From: Christiangramia portivictoriae DSM 23547
GTDB lineage: Bacteria > Bacteroidota > Bacteroidia > Flavobacteriales > Flavobacteriaceae
Assembly (NCBI RefSeq): GCF_000423045.1
Contig: NZ_AUHF01000001.1
Span: forward strand, 1-64,000
DNA: 64,000 bases
Direction: 5' to 3'
In this document: positions 16,934-26,061 of the stretch, in pieces
Position numbering within the stretch: the first letter of the stretch is position 1
How the letters are laid out: the number at the start of each line of letters is the position of its first letter
The notes under the pieces: model-generated
What the model was told of the DNA's origin: nothing
The model's database searches: none
Seen by the model: only the letters and a program-made list of their open reading frames with translations
Program-made: the position numbers and the translations under genes

Positions 16934-17902
16934 ATGCTTAGAAGAAACCGAAGACTACGTACAAACGAATCTATAAGATCACTGGTAAGAGAAACATTTA
17001 TTTCTCCAAACGATTTCCTGGTGCCCCTTTTTGTGGTTGAAGGAAAACAGGTAAAAGAGGAGATCGCCTCCATGCCTGGTTATTATAGATATAGTCTTGA
17101 TCTTCTCAAACAGGAAATCAAAGAATTATGGAGCCTTGGATTAAAGTCGGTTTTACTGTTCGTAAAAGTACCGGATAAGCTGAAAGACAACGCGGGTACT
17201 GAAGCTATAAATCCGGAAGGATTGATGCAAAGAGCGATAAAAACGGTAAAAGACGTCGCTCCGGAATTGCTGGTAATGACAGATGTCGCCCTGGATCCAT
17301 ATTCCTCTTATGGTCACGACGGGATCGTTAACGATGGTAAAATCCTAAACGATGATACCACCGCAATTCTGGCAGAAATGGCGCTTTCGCATGCTCAGGC
17401 AGGAGCAGATTTCGTAGCGCCCAGTGATATGATGGATGGTCGCATCTTTGAAATGCGAACCTTGCTGGAAGATGAAGGCTACCACGATACTGGCATCATG
17501 AGCTATTCTGCGAAGTACGCTTCTGCATTTTATGGTCCGTTTAGAGATGCGCTGGACTCAGCTCCAGGCTTTGGTGATAAGAAAACCTACCAGATGGATC
17601 CTGCCAATCGTGATGAAGCCATCAAGGAAACTTTGATGGACATTGAAGAAGGTGCAGATATCGTGATGGTGAAACCAGGTCTTTGTTACCTGGATATCGT
17701 TCGTGACATTAAAAATACTGTAAATGTACCGGTTGCCGTTTACCAGGTAAGCGGAGAATATGCCATGATCAAAGCCGCAGCAGAGAAAGGATGGCTGGAC
17801 CACGACGCCGTGATCCTGGAACAGTTAACGGCTATAAAGCGTGCTGGAGCGAATATGATCGCCTCCTACTTCGCAAAAGATGCGGTGAAATTAATTTCCT
17901 GA
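16934..17902 (+). CDS. hemB: delta-aminolevulinic acid dehydratase (porphobilinogen synthase)
   Basis: A 322-residue enzyme that condenses two 5-aminolevulinate molecules into porphobilinogen. The Schiff-base lysines are Lys194 (YSAKYASAFYGPF) and Lys247 (MVKPG). The metal-site stretch reads DVALDPYSSYGHDG at about 117-130: aspartates and alanine replace the cysteines of the zinc type, so this is the zinc-independent, Mg-responsive class. It is the last heme gene of the plus-strand cluster, out of pathway order, which does not matter for a cotranscribed set. Confidence 0.96.
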   Translation: MLRRNRRLRTNESIRSLVRETFISPNDFLVPLFVVEGKQVKEEIASMPGYYRYSLDLLKQEIKELWSLGLKSVLLFVKVPDKLKDNAGTEAINPEGLMQRAIKTVKDVAPELLVMTDVALDPYSSYGHDGIVNDGKILNDDTTAILAEMALSHAQAGADFVAPSDMMDGRIFEMRTLLEDEGYHDTGIMSYSAKYASAFYGPFRDALDSAPGFGDKKTYQMDPANRDEAIKETLMDIEEGADIVMVKPGLCYLDIVRDIKNTVNVPVAVYQVSGEYAMIKAAAEKGWLDHDAVILEQLTAIKRAGANMIASYFAKDAVKLIS

Positions 17903-17965
17903 TTTTTAGAAAAAAAATAAGATTCCTTCGGTTTACAGAATTGGTTTTTGACGTAATATTACTGC

Positions 17966-18319
17966 ATGAAATCCAGTAAATTTTTATGGATAAACTTCCT
18001 GCTGCTTCAGGTATTCCTGCTAGGCGGTACGAATGTTTATGCTACTGGAATTTCTTCGGAAGTTAAATCCAATAAGTCTGCCAGCGAATTTCAGATTGAT
18101 CAGTCTCGTAGTAATGAGGATGCTTATCTTATTGATGAAGCCTTTTCTTTATCTGAAGAAGTTAATTCTAAAGACTCCTGTTTTTTCAAATTCTTCGGAA
18201 GTTCTGATCGTATTAATGAGGTATATTCAGAAGAAAATGAAGGGCTACAGCTCTTCAAAAATTCCAGGTTTCAATCTTACCTGAAAAAAATTCTCTATCC
18301 GTTCCATGGTTTCTGGTAA
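17966..18319 (+). CDS. small secreted protein of unknown function
   Basis: A 117-residue protein beginning with a signal peptide (about residues 1-27, ending NVYA). The mature part is acidic and serine-rich for about 60 residues, then more basic and aromatic at the C-terminus (SRFQSYLKKILYPFHGFW). I recognise no domain. It lies 63 bp downstream of hemB on the same strand with no terminator between, so it may be read from the hem promoter, but no functional link is visible. Confidence 0.6.
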   Translation: MKSSKFLWINFLLLQVFLLGGTNVYATGISSEVKSNKSASEFQIDQSRSNEDAYLIDEAFSLSEEVNSKDSCFFKFFGSSDRINEVYSEENEGLQLFKNSRFQSYLKKILYPFHGFW

Positions 18320-18401
18320 ATAGAATGAATTATATCATGCTGATTAAGGTTTGAAGACCTGAAAAGCACTTTTTATTTCATTTTAAATACTAAAAATCAT
18401 T

Positions 18402-18869
18402 ATGGATACCATATCTCTTATTCTAGGGCTGGGACTTCTGGCTCTTTTCGCAATACCTATTTTATATCTTATTTTAAAAAGCAATGCTCAAACCTCTAAA
18501 GTGAAGCAAAGAACGTATGATTTTGCTGCTCAAAACAAGCTTAAAATCAACGACCTTGAACAGGTGGGCGACACGACCTTAGCCCTGGACCTGGATAATA
18601 AAAAAATCATTTTAAGCAAATACGATAAGGATCAATTTGAAATCATTGATCTTTCTCAATATGCGGCAATTCGTTTACAACAGGATTTACAGGCAGGAAA
18701 ATCCGGGAAAATTCAATTTCTGGCTTTAAATCTTTCTAACAGTCATCAACAAAGCTCAAAGTCTATTTGTTTCTATGATGAAGCCGGAAGTGATATCCTG
18801 GCGCCGGAAATACGACTGCAGCAGGCCCGAAAATGGGAAACAAAGATAGCTTCCCTTATCGCCGCTTAG
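18402..18869 (+). CDS. single-pass membrane protein of unknown function
   Basis: A 155-residue protein with one N-terminal membrane helix (about 4-26) and a cytoplasmic domain of about 125 residues with alternating hydrophobic strands (TTLALDLDNKKIILSKY, FEIIDLSQY), which suggests a small beta-sandwich or PH-like fold. I recognise no family. It begins 82 bp after the small secreted protein and ends just before a strong terminator at 18889. Confidence 0.7.
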   Translation: MDTISLILGLGLLALFAIPILYLILKSNAQTSKVKQRTYDFAAQNKLKINDLEQVGDTTLALDLDNKKIILSKYDKDQFEIIDLSQYAAIRLQQDLQAGKSGKIQFLALNLSNSHQQSSKSICFYDEAGSDILAPEIRLQQARKWETKIASLIAA

Positions 18870-18888
18870 TATACAGTCTATTTTTCAG

Positions 18889-18922
18889 AAAGGTCTTTCG
18901 AATTGGAAAGACCTTTTTGTTT
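18889..18922 (+). terminator. intrinsic terminator
   Basis: An 11-bp perfect stem, AAAGGTCTTTC at 18889-18899 with GAAAGACCTTT at 18906-18916 and a 6-base loop, followed by a T-rich tract. It ends the unit containing the 155-residue membrane protein gene. Confidence 0.85.
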
Positions 18923-18988
18923 TATAATTTCTTTGTAAATTTTTGAATTGAGAATACATAAATTAGCCAGTCTAACTTATTTAAGTGC

Positions 18989-20119
18989 ATGGGATTACTA
19001 ATCATTTTTGCCGTATTATCGATATTTTTCTCTTTTATGTGTTCCATTCTGGAAGCCACATTATTGAGCATAACACCCTCTTATATCAAGATCAGGAAAA
19101 AAGAAGGTAAAACCTACGCCAAAGAACTCGCCAATCTTAAGAAAGATATAGATAAGCCGCTTATCGCAATCCTAACCATCAATACCATTGCACATACTGT
19201 GGGAGCAATTCTTGTGGGTGTTCAGGCTGAAAAGACCTTTGGTGATGGAGGTAATTCTGTAATGATCGTCTCTGCCATCATGACTCTGGCAATTTTGATC
19301 CTTTCAGAAATTATTCCGAAGACGATTGGAGCCACTTACTGGCAGTCTTTAGGCAATTTCACTGCCAAAGCGTTAAAGATCATGATCTTCCCGCTGAAAT
19401 ATACCGGAATCCTGTGGCTTATGATGCTCACAACCAAACTTATTGGGAAATCTGCTCATGTAAGCACGATGAGTCGTGAGGAATTTGCCGCGATCACCGA
19501 TGCTGCGGAAGAGGAAGGTGTTTTCGAAGAAAGTGAAACCACCGTGATCAAGAACCTGCTCGTTTTTAAGTCCATTGAAGCCAAGGATGTGATGACACCA
19601 TTTTCTGTAGCGATCGTAGAGGACGAAAGTATGAGCCTGAGCGATTTCTATTCCAATCATAAAAACCTGAAATTCTCAAGAATTCCCGTATACAAAACAA
19701 AGTCCAATAACGTCTCTGGATTTATTCTGAAGGATGACGTTCTGGAAGCAATGATCGATGAACACGGTGACCAACCTTTGAGCAATATCAAAAGGGATAT
19801 TTTGGTGACCAATGACAATACACCTATTCCAGAATTGTTCGAGATCTTCGTGGAAAAACGTGCTCATATATCCATGATCGTGGATGAATTTGGTAATACA
19901 ACCGGAATTGTGACCATGGAGGATATTATAGAAACGCTTTTAGGCCTGGAGATCATGGACGAAAGTGATAGTGTGGAAGACATGCAGGTGCTGGCCAGAA
20001 AGAACTGGGAACGCCGCGCTAAACGCCTTGGGCTCATCCAGAGAAAACAGGACCAGGAGACAGCTTCAACTACAGAGAACAGCGATCAATCTGATGTCGA
20101 GGAAACAGGCAAACATTAG
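18989..20119 (+). CDS. CNNM/DUF21 membrane protein with CBS pair (hemolysin C-like)
   Basis: A 376-residue membrane protein. Residues 1-160 form the DUF21/CNNM transmembrane domain with four hydrophobic segments, including the LSEIIPKTIGATYW signature near 105. Two CBS domains follow at about 195-320 (DVMTPFSVAIVED, and HISMIVDEFGNTTGIVTMEDIIETLLG). The C-terminal CorC/HlyC domain found in longer relatives is absent, and a polar tail takes its place. CNNM proteins are linked to magnesium and divalent-cation efflux; the older hemolysin name is misleading. Its 3' end overlaps the next gene by 26 bp. Confidence 0.88.
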   Translation: MGLLIIFAVLSIFFSFMCSILEATLLSITPSYIKIRKKEGKTYAKELANLKKDIDKPLIAILTINTIAHTVGAILVGVQAEKTFGDGGNSVMIVSAIMTLAILILSEIIPKTIGATYWQSLGNFTAKALKIMIFPLKYTGILWLMMLTTKLIGKSAHVSTMSREEFAAITDAAEEEGVFEESETTVIKNLLVFKSIEAKDVMTPFSVAIVEDESMSLSDFYSNHKNLKFSRIPVYKTKSNNVSGFILKDDVLEAMIDEHGDQPLSNIKRDILVTNDNTPIPELFEIFVEKRAHISMIVDEFGNTTGIVTMEDIIETLLGLEIMDESDSVEDMQVLARKNWERRAKRLGLIQRKQDQETASTTENSDQSDVEETGKH

Positions 20120-20570
20120 AACTCCACTTGGCATTGCCACCATCATTGGGGATAAACACGGAATTCAGCAAATAAAACTCGATGAAGTTTCTGTGGAATC
20201 TTCAGAAATACCTGAAGTGCTGGAGTCGGCTGTACTTCAGCTCCAGCAATATTTTTCAGGAGAAAGACAGGAATTTGATCTGAAACTGAATCCGGAAGGA
20301 ACCGATTTTCAGAAGAAAGTCTGGAAAGAACTTAGCTATATCCCATATGGAACTACCCATTCATACCTTGAACTATCCCGTAAATTAGGCGATGAGAAAG
20401 CCATTAGAGCCGTTGCTGCCGCCAATGGGAAAAATCCGCTTTGGATCGTTGTTCCCTGTCATCGTGTAATTGGAATTGACGGTTCTTTAACTGGCTATGC
20501 TGGTGGCCTGCATCGCAAGAAATGGTTACTGGAACTGGAAAACCCGCCATTGCAGCAAAGTCTGTTCTAA
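20094..20570 (+). CDS. ogt: methylated-DNA--[protein]-cysteine S-methyltransferase
   Basis: A 158-residue DNA repair protein that transfers the methyl group from O6-methylguanine to its own cysteine. The acceptor is Cys122 in VVPCHRVIG, and the Arg finger is Arg105 in AIRAVAAANGKNP. The frame is open upstream to 19965, but the ATG at 20094 gives the normal N-terminus; it overlaps the end of the CNNM gene by 26 bp. It lacks the Ada activator domains, so this is the stand-alone Ogt/MGMT form. Confidence 0.93.
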   Translation: MSRKQANIRTPLGIATIIGDKHGIQQIKLDEVSVESSEIPEVLESAVLQLQQYFSGERQEFDLKLNPEGTDFQKKVWKELSYIPYGTTHSYLELSRKLGDEKAIRAVAAANGKNPLWIVVPCHRVIGIDGSLTGYAGGLHRKKWLLELENPPLQQSLF

Positions 20571-20588
20571 ATTCGCTATTTTCAATAC

Positions 20589-21737
20589 ATGAAAAAGATT
20601 TTCAAGCTACTCCTCTACATTGCGTTATTTATCGTTGTTCTTTCCATTGGTCTCTATGTGACAGGATATGGATATATTCTGCGAGCAGTACAAACCACTT
20701 ATTTAAACGGACACAAAACTGCTTTTATCGATGATCATCCCTACTTCGAAAATGCCGTTATAAAGAATGGGGAAAATGTTCAGGAATGGCCGCTCTCAAA
20801 GGACTATAATAGTTTCGATGCGACCAGAAGTCTGGACAGTCTTCATGGCGAACTGGGATCTGCCGCATTTTTGATCATTCAGAATGACAGTCTGGTCTAC
20901 GAAAATTATTACCAGGAATACGGGGCTGCGAGCCAGACAAACTCCTTTTCCATGGCGAAAAGTGTGGTGACATTACTTATGTACAAGGCGATTCAGGATG
21001 GATATCTTGAAAATGTCGAGCAACCTGTAGAAAACTTTTTCCCTCAGTTCGACAAAAGCCTCAAAATTGGAGACCTTTCTTCAATGGCTTCCGGGCTTAA
21101 CTGGAATGAAAATTATTACAATCCTTTTGCGTCTACCGCCCGCGCTTACTTCGGAAAAGATATCCGGGAACAGGTACTGGATTTGAAAGTGATCAAGACT
21201 CCGGGGAAGGAATTTGAATATCTGAGCGGGAATACACAATTGCTGGCGATGGTCATCGAAAAGGCCACCGGAAAAACCCTGAGTAATTACCTCAGCGAAA
21301 GTTTCTGGAAACCTATGGGAATGAACGACAATGCACACTGGCAATTGGATAGCAAGGAATCTGCGATGGAAAAAGCGTATTGCTGTATCGCTACCAACGC
21401 TAGAAATTTCGGGAAATTTGGAAAATTATTATTGAATAATGGACGGTGGAATGACGAGCAACTGCTGGACGCTGCCTATATAGCCCAGCTTTCACAACCA
21501 AGGTTCGAAGCCTCACCATACTATGGTTACGGCTTCTGGCTAAGCGATTATAAAGATAAAGAGATTTATTATATGCGTGGTATTCTAGGACAATATGTGA
21601 TTATAATTCCTGAGGATGAGCTCGTCATCGTTAGATTGGGTGAAAAGCTCATTCGAAAGGATAATGATAAACATTATGAAGATTTCTATCGTTATATAGA
21701 TGAGACTTACAAGATGCTCGAAAACCGAAATCTATAA
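20589..21737 (+). CDS. serine hydrolase, beta-lactamase/penicillin-binding family (class C-like)
   Basis: A 382-residue protein with an N-terminal membrane anchor (about 5-27) and a periplasmic domain of the class C beta-lactamase/esterase fold. The nucleophile motif is Ser121-x-x-Lys124 (SFSMAKSV), and EYLSGNTQLLAMVIE supplies the Tyr-containing second motif. Substrates in this family range from esters to D-amino peptides, so a beta-lactamase role is not implied. It starts 18 bp after the MGMT gene and ends at a bidirectional terminator. Confidence 0.87.
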   Translation: MKKIFKLLLYIALFIVVLSIGLYVTGYGYILRAVQTTYLNGHKTAFIDDHPYFENAVIKNGENVQEWPLSKDYNSFDATRSLDSLHGELGSAAFLIIQNDSLVYENYYQEYGAASQTNSFSMAKSVVTLLMYKAIQDGYLENVEQPVENFFPQFDKSLKIGDLSSMASGLNWNENYYNPFASTARAYFGKDIREQVLDLKVIKTPGKEFEYLSGNTQLLAMVIEKATGKTLSNYLSESFWKPMGMNDNAHWQLDSKESAMEKAYCCIATNARNFGKFGKLLLNNGRWNDEQLLDAAYIAQLSQPRFEASPYYGYGFWLSDYKDKEIYYMRGILGQYVIIIPEDELVIVRLGEKLIRKDNDKHYEDFYRYIDETYKMLENRNL

Positions 21738-21757
21738 AGCTACCGTATAGAATAAAA

Positions 21758-21780
21758 AAAGCCGGAATAAATCCGGCTTT
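21758..21780. terminator. bidirectional intrinsic terminator
   Basis: AAAGCCGGA and TCCGGCTTT form a 9-bp perfect stem around a 5-base loop, with A and T runs on the two flanks, between the convergent serine hydrolase and CoA transferase genes. It can serve both strands. Confidence 0.85.
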
Positions 21781-21784
21781 GAAT

Positions 21785-22441
21785 TTATAATTGCATTTCA
21801 GGAATATCGCCTTCGACGATGAGTTTTCCTTCCGTGGCATTTTGAACGTCTTCCACGCTCACACCCGGTGCCGTTTCCAGCAATTTAAAGCCATTATCGG
21901 TTACTTCTATCACTGCCAGGTTTGTTACGATTTTAGTCACGCATCCAACGCCTGTGAGCGGCAGAGAACATCTTTTAAGCAATTTGGATTCTCCGGCCTT
22001 ATTGGTATGCATCATGGCCACGATGATATTTTCTGCTGAAGCCACCAAATCCATGGCGCCTCCCATTCCTTTTACCATTTTGCCCGGGATCTTCCAGTTG
22101 GCGATATCTCCGTTTTCAGCAACTTCCATAGCTCCAAGAATCGTAAGATCGACATGCTTCCCTCTAATCATTCCAAAACTGGTGGCAGAATCAAAGAAAC
22201 TTGCTCCTGGTCTGGCAGTAATGGTCTGTTTCCCGGCATTAATAAGATCGGCGTCTTCTTCTCCATCTATAGGAAATGGTCCCATTCCCAGAATTCCATT
22301 TTCGCTTTGAAATTCCACCTGTATATCATCACGAACAAAGTTGGCAACCAGTGTTGGAATCCCTATCCCAAGATTTACGTAATATCCATCTTTTACTTCT
22401 TTAGCAATTCGCTTTGCTATTCCGTTTTTATCTAGTGCCAT
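21785..22441 (-). CDS. scoB: 3-oxoacid CoA-transferase subunit B
   Basis: A 218-residue subunit that with ScoA moves CoA between a dicarboxylic or short-chain donor (commonly succinyl-CoA) and a 3-oxoacid such as acetoacetate. The catalytic glutamate is Glu47 in [12 protein letters not shown], preceded by [20 protein letters not shown] around 120 is also typical. It follows scoA with a 3-bp gap. The exact donor cannot be read from the sequence. Confidence 0.93.
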   Translation of the reverse strand: MALDKNGIAKRIAKEVKDGYYVNLGIGIPTLVANFVRDDIQVEFQSENGILGMGPFPIDGEEDADLINAGKQTITARPGASFFDSATSFGMIRGKHVDLTILGAMEVAENGDIANWKIPGKMVKGMGGAMDLVASAENIIVAMMHTNKAGESKLLKRCSLPLTGVGCVTKIVTNLAVIEVTDNGFKLLETAPGVSVEDVQNATEGKLIVEGDIPEMQL

Positions 22442-22444
22442 TCC

Positions 22445-23146
22445 TTAATCTTTTTGTCTAACCGTACGTTGTTCAATTCTTTTCTCATAATTCTTACCCT
22501 GGAAGATCCTTTGCACGAAAATTCCCGGAACGTGAATATGGTTTGGATCCAGTTCTCCTGGTTCTACAAGTTCTTCCACTTCAGCTACGGTGATCTTTGC
22601 TGCACCACACATGACCGGGTTAAAATTTCTAGCAGTTCCTTTAAAAACAAGATTGCCGGCTTTATCTCCTTTCCAGGCTTTTACAAAGGCGAAATCTGCC
22701 TTGAAAGCTTCTTCTAGAACATACATTTTCCCGTCAAATTCACGGGTTTCCTTGTCTTCAGCAACTTCAGTTCCATAACCTGCTGGTGTATAGATCGCTG
22801 GAAAACCCTGTTGTGCTGCTTGGCATCTGGCTGCAAGCGTTCCCTGCGGAATCAATTCCACCTCCAGTTCACCGCTAAGCATTTGTTTTTCGAATATGGC
22901 ATTCTCTCCTACATATGAAGAAACCATTTTATCGATCTGTTTCTTGTGAAGTAATTGCCCAAGCCCAAAATCGTCTACACCTGCATTATTGGAAATACAG
23001 GTTAGATTTTTAATATTAAGGCGTACCAGTTCAGAAATGGCGTTCTCCGGAATTCCGCAGAGTCCGAATCCACCAAGCATAAAAGTCATTCCGTCTTCTA
23101 CACCTTCAGTAGCCTTCTGTACGCTATCAACCGTTTTTATGATCAT
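22445..23146 (-). CDS. scoA: 3-oxoacid CoA-transferase subunit A
   Basis: A 233-residue subunit, partner of the adjacent scoB product. The CoA-binding loop [13 protein letters not shown] lies at about 26-38, and [16 protein letters not shown] near 165 is typical of the A subunit. Length is normal. The pair would activate acetoacetate or a related acid. It opens a two-gene operon, 109 bp downstream of the PBP1A gene on the same strand; a small hairpin lies in that gap. Confidence 0.93.
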   Translation of the reverse strand: MIIKTVDSVQKATEGVEDGMTFMLGGFGLCGIPENAISELVRLNIKNLTCISNNAGVDDFGLGQLLHKKQIDKMVSSYVGENAIFEKQMLSGELEVELIPQGTLAARCQAAQQGFPAIYTPAGYGTEVAEDKETREFDGKMYVLEEAFKADFAFVKAWKGDKAGNLVFKGTARNFNPVMCGAAKITVAEVEELVEPGELDPNHIHVPGIFVQRIFQGKNYEKRIEQRTVRQKD

Positions 23147-23223
23147 TATTTTCAGAATTTAATCCGAAAATACAAAATTTAAAAGGTCGATACAACGCCT
23201 GAAGTCGGCATAATTGAACATTC

Positions 23224-23247
23224 CAGAATTTTTAGACTGAAATTCTG
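23224..23247 (-). terminator. hairpin downstream of the PBP1A gene
   Basis: CAGAATTT at 23224-23231 pairs perfectly with AAATTCTG at 23240-23247, just after the PBP1A stop on the minus strand. No T tract follows, so it may be a weak terminator or an mRNA 3' stabiliser. Confidence 0.35.
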
Positions 23248-23255
23248 CGAATTAT

Positions 23256-25565
23256 TTAAAAATCGAGTTCCTCTGGAACCGAATCTTCATTTGAACTGCT
23301 CGAGTTATAGCTTGCGCAATCTGTCGCAATACTTAAATTATCCGGTCTTTCAAAAGCTTCTTTAGATACCTTGAGATCTGGGTTTGCATAGACATCTTTC
23401 ATGTACATTCCCCAGATGGGCAGCGCCATGGTAGCTCCCTGGCCATATTGTATTCCTGGAAAATGCACTGCACGATCTTCTGCCCCAACCCATACTCCTG
23501 TGACAAGGTCTGGAACCATTCCCATGAACCAGCCATCACTTTGATTTTGAGTGGTACCTGTTTTCCCTGCAATCGGATTTTTAAAATCATAAGGATACCC
23601 GGTCATCACATCTTTATAGAATGCATTGGTTGTTCCCCAGGTATTACGCAGCCTGGTTCCTGAACCTCCCTGCGTTACACCTTCCAACAGGTTTACCGTG
23701 ACATAAGCCGCTTCTTTACTAAGAACATCCCTGGTTTCAGGCACATTTTGATAAAGTACCGTCCCGTTCTTGTCTTCGATACGATTCACCATAACAGGTT
23801 TGATATAAACTCCCTGGTTCGCAAAAGTGCTGTATGCAGAAACCATCTCAAAAAGACTGATATCTGCCGTTCCCAGTGCGATGGAAGGTACTGCAGGTAC
23901 ATTTTCAGTATCTATACCCAGTTTACCAAGCAAATCGATCACGGGTCCTGGTCCTGTTTTATCGATCAAACGCGCTGTAATGGTATTTACAGAGTTTGCC
24001 AGCGCCTGTTTAAGCGAAAGCATTCCTGAATATTCACCATCACTGTTTCTGGGCGCCCAGTCTTTCATGTTCCCGTGTTTACCGGCTTCGATCGTGAATT
24101 TAGATCTTGGCAAGGTATCACAGGGTGAGAATTTTAGCTGGTCTATCGCAGTTGCATACACAAAAGGCTTGAAGGTAGAACCAACCTGTCTTTTCCCCTG
24201 CTTCACGTGCTCGTATTTGAAATGCTTAAAGTCAATTCCTCCAACCCAGGCCTTTACTTCGCCGGTTTGAGGAACCATAGACATCATTCCTGCCTGTAAA
24301 AATGCTTTATAGTAAAGAATGGAATCACGCGGAGTCATTACCGTATCAATGTTTCCTTTCCAGCTAAAAACTCTCATTTCTGCTTTCTCCTTGAAGGACT
24401 TCTTGATCTCAGCATCAGATTTTCCCTGTGCTTTCATTTGCTTCCAGCGGGCAGAGACTCTCATTGCGTTTTGTATACTGGACTCTACCTCATCTTCTGT
24501 AATATCACGAAAAGGTGCCGTTGGATTTTTCTCATTCTGGCGATCAAATGATTTCTGAAGATTGGCGATATGGCTGGTGACTGCATTCTCTGCATATTCC
24601 TGCATCTTGGAGTCAATACTGGTGTATATCTTGAGTCCGTCACGATAAAGACTATATTCAGATCCATCAGGCTTCGGATTTTCCGCGATCCAATCCTTCA
24701 TGAAGCCCTGAAGGTAGGCTCTGAAATAAGTCGCCATTCCTTCATCATGCCCTTCCGGAGTGAATTCAATTTTCATAGGTAACTTCTGAAGAGAATCTGT
24801 TTCCTGTTCAGAAATAAAACCATTACGATTCATTTGTTCAAAAACCTGGTTTCTTCTGGATTTAACCAGTTCTGGTCTTCTCATGGGATTGTAAAGCGCC
24901 GAGTTCTTCAGCATTCCTACCAGAACTGCCGACTCTTCTATCTTCAATTCTGAAGGTTCCTTATCAAAATAGATTTTCGAGGCAGAACGAATTCCCACCG
25001 CCTGGTAGATAAAATCGTATTTGTTGAAGTACATGGTAATGATCTCTTCCTTCGTGTACTGGCGCTCAAGCCTGGTAGAAATAACCCATTCCTTTACTTT
25101 CTGAAATACCCGTTCCACATCATTCTGTGCAACATCTTCAGTAAATAATTGTTTTGCTAATTGTTGCGTAATGGTACTCGCACCTCCTCTTGTTCCCAGG
25201 TATACTGCGGCCCTGGCGGTTCCTTTTGCATCGATCCCCGCATGTTGATAAAAACGTTCATCTTCAGTAGCGATTAAAGCCTGTACCAGGTGATCTGGAA
25301 GATCTTCATACTTTATTGGGGTTCTGTTCTCACTGTAATATTTACCTAAAGTTTCTCCATCTGCGGAAAAGATCTCGGTAGCAAGGTTGTTTTCAGGGTT
25401 TTCGAGTTCATCGAAAGAAGGCATCTTTCCGAAGAATCCCCAACCCGCGAAAAGGAAAATTAGAATTCCAGCTAGAATTCCTATTCCAAACAATGTCCAG
25501 AAGCCAACGATGTACTTGCGGTTGCTGTGCGCAGGTTTCTTAGTTTTTTTGGTAGTAGCGGCCAT
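23256..25565 (-). CDS. mrcA: class A penicillin-binding protein 1A
   Basis: A 769-residue bifunctional peptidoglycan synthase. After a membrane helix at about 20-42 comes the GT51 glycosyltransferase domain with catalytic Glu101 in IATEDERFYQHAG and GGASTITQQLAKQL. The transpeptidase domain follows with Ser463-x-x-Lys466 (GSTFKPF), Ser525-x-Asn527 (NSVN) and Lys668-Thr-Gly (GKTGTTQ). It polymerises glycan strands and cross-links stem peptides in the periplasm. gldH lies 13 bp upstream and ricT before it, so the three probably share a transcript. Confidence 0.94.
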   Translation of the reverse strand: MAATTKKTKKPAHSNRKYIVGFWTLFGIGILAGILIFLFAGWGFFGKMPSFDELENPENNLATEIFSADGETLGKYYSENRTPIKYEDLPDHLVQALIATEDERFYQHAGIDAKGTARAAVYLGTRGGASTITQQLAKQLFTEDVAQNDVERVFQKVKEWVISTRLERQYTKEEIITMYFNKYDFIYQAVGIRSASKIYFDKEPSELKIEESAVLVGMLKNSALYNPMRRPELVKSRRNQVFEQMNRNGFISEQETDSLQKLPMKIEFTPEGHDEGMATYFRAYLQGFMKDWIAENPKPDGSEYSLYRDGLKIYTSIDSKMQEYAENAVTSHIANLQKSFDRQNEKNPTAPFRDITEDEVESSIQNAMRVSARWKQMKAQGKSDAEIKKSFKEKAEMRVFSWKGNIDTVMTPRDSILYYKAFLQAGMMSMVPQTGEVKAWVGGIDFKHFKYEHVKQGKRQVGSTFKPFVYATAIDQLKFSPCDTLPRSKFTIEAGKHGNMKDWAPRNSDGEYSGMLSLKQALANSVNTITARLIDKTGPGPVIDLLGKLGIDTENVPAVPSIALGTADISLFEMVSAYSTFANQGVYIKPVMVNRIEDKNGTVLYQNVPETRDVLSKEAAYVTVNLLEGVTQGGSGTRLRNTWGTTNAFYKDVMTGYPYDFKNPIAGKTGTTQNQSDGWFMGMVPDLVTGVWVGAEDRAVHFPGIQYGQGATMALPIWGMYMKDVYANPDLKVSKEAFERPDNLSIATDCASYNSSSSNEDSVPEELDF

Positions 25566-25578
25566 TTATATGCTAAAA

Positions 25579-26061
25579 TTAATTGTCGTTCTTTTCAATT
25601 CTAAATCCAATGTCGGTAATTCCCTCCAGTTTTTCGATACCATCCACATCACCATTCTTACGCATCGCCTGCTGGATGCTCACTCTGTATCTGCCCGCTT
25701 CCTCGAACTTTACATCTTCCTTGTACCAGAGTTTGCTTTCCTTGATATCACCAAAACCTTCACCAAGCCATTTACCGTCTGGCTGAGCCATTTCATACTC
25801 GAGAGTATCGCTGATCACCTTTCCCTGCGGGAACCTGATCTCGGTGATCAAAAACAAATTACTGTAAGCGTACTGGTTATTGTTCCTTACATTAATGAAC
25901 AGATCATACACCTTCGTAGAGTCCAGTTCCTCAAGTTCAAAAGTAACCAGTGAATCTTTATGCCATTCCTTAATCGACTTGTATTCGTCATAAACCCGTT
26001 TTTCATCGCAGCTCACTATAAAGGCTGAAACAAAAATTAGAAGGAAAAAAACTTTACGCAT
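25579..26061 (-). CDS. gldH: gliding motility lipoprotein GldH
   Basis: A 160-residue lipoprotein. The ATG at 26061 gives a clean type II signal (MRKVFFLLIFVSAFIVSC) with lipidated Cys18. The mature domain (SLVTFELEELDSTKVYDLFINVRN, then SDTLEYEMAQPDGKWLGEG) matches GldH, which is required for gliding motility and linked to type IX secretion in Flavobacterium johnsoniae. The start lies inside the last codons of ricT (8-bp overlap), the arrangement expected in Flavobacteriia. Confidence 0.9.
   Translation of the reverse strand: MRKVFFLLIFVSAFIVSCDEKRVYDEYKSIKEWHKDSLVTFELEELDSTKVYDLFINVRNNNQYAYSNLFLITEIRFPQGKVISDTLEYEMAQPDGKWLGEGFGDIKESKLWYKEDVKFEEAGRYRVSIQQAMRKNGDVDGIEKLEGITDIGFRIEKNDN

Noticed and set aside
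19965-20093. Longer start of the methyltransferase gene
   Set aside because: The extra 43 residues are the CNNM gene read in another frame; homologous length is reached from the ATG at 20094.
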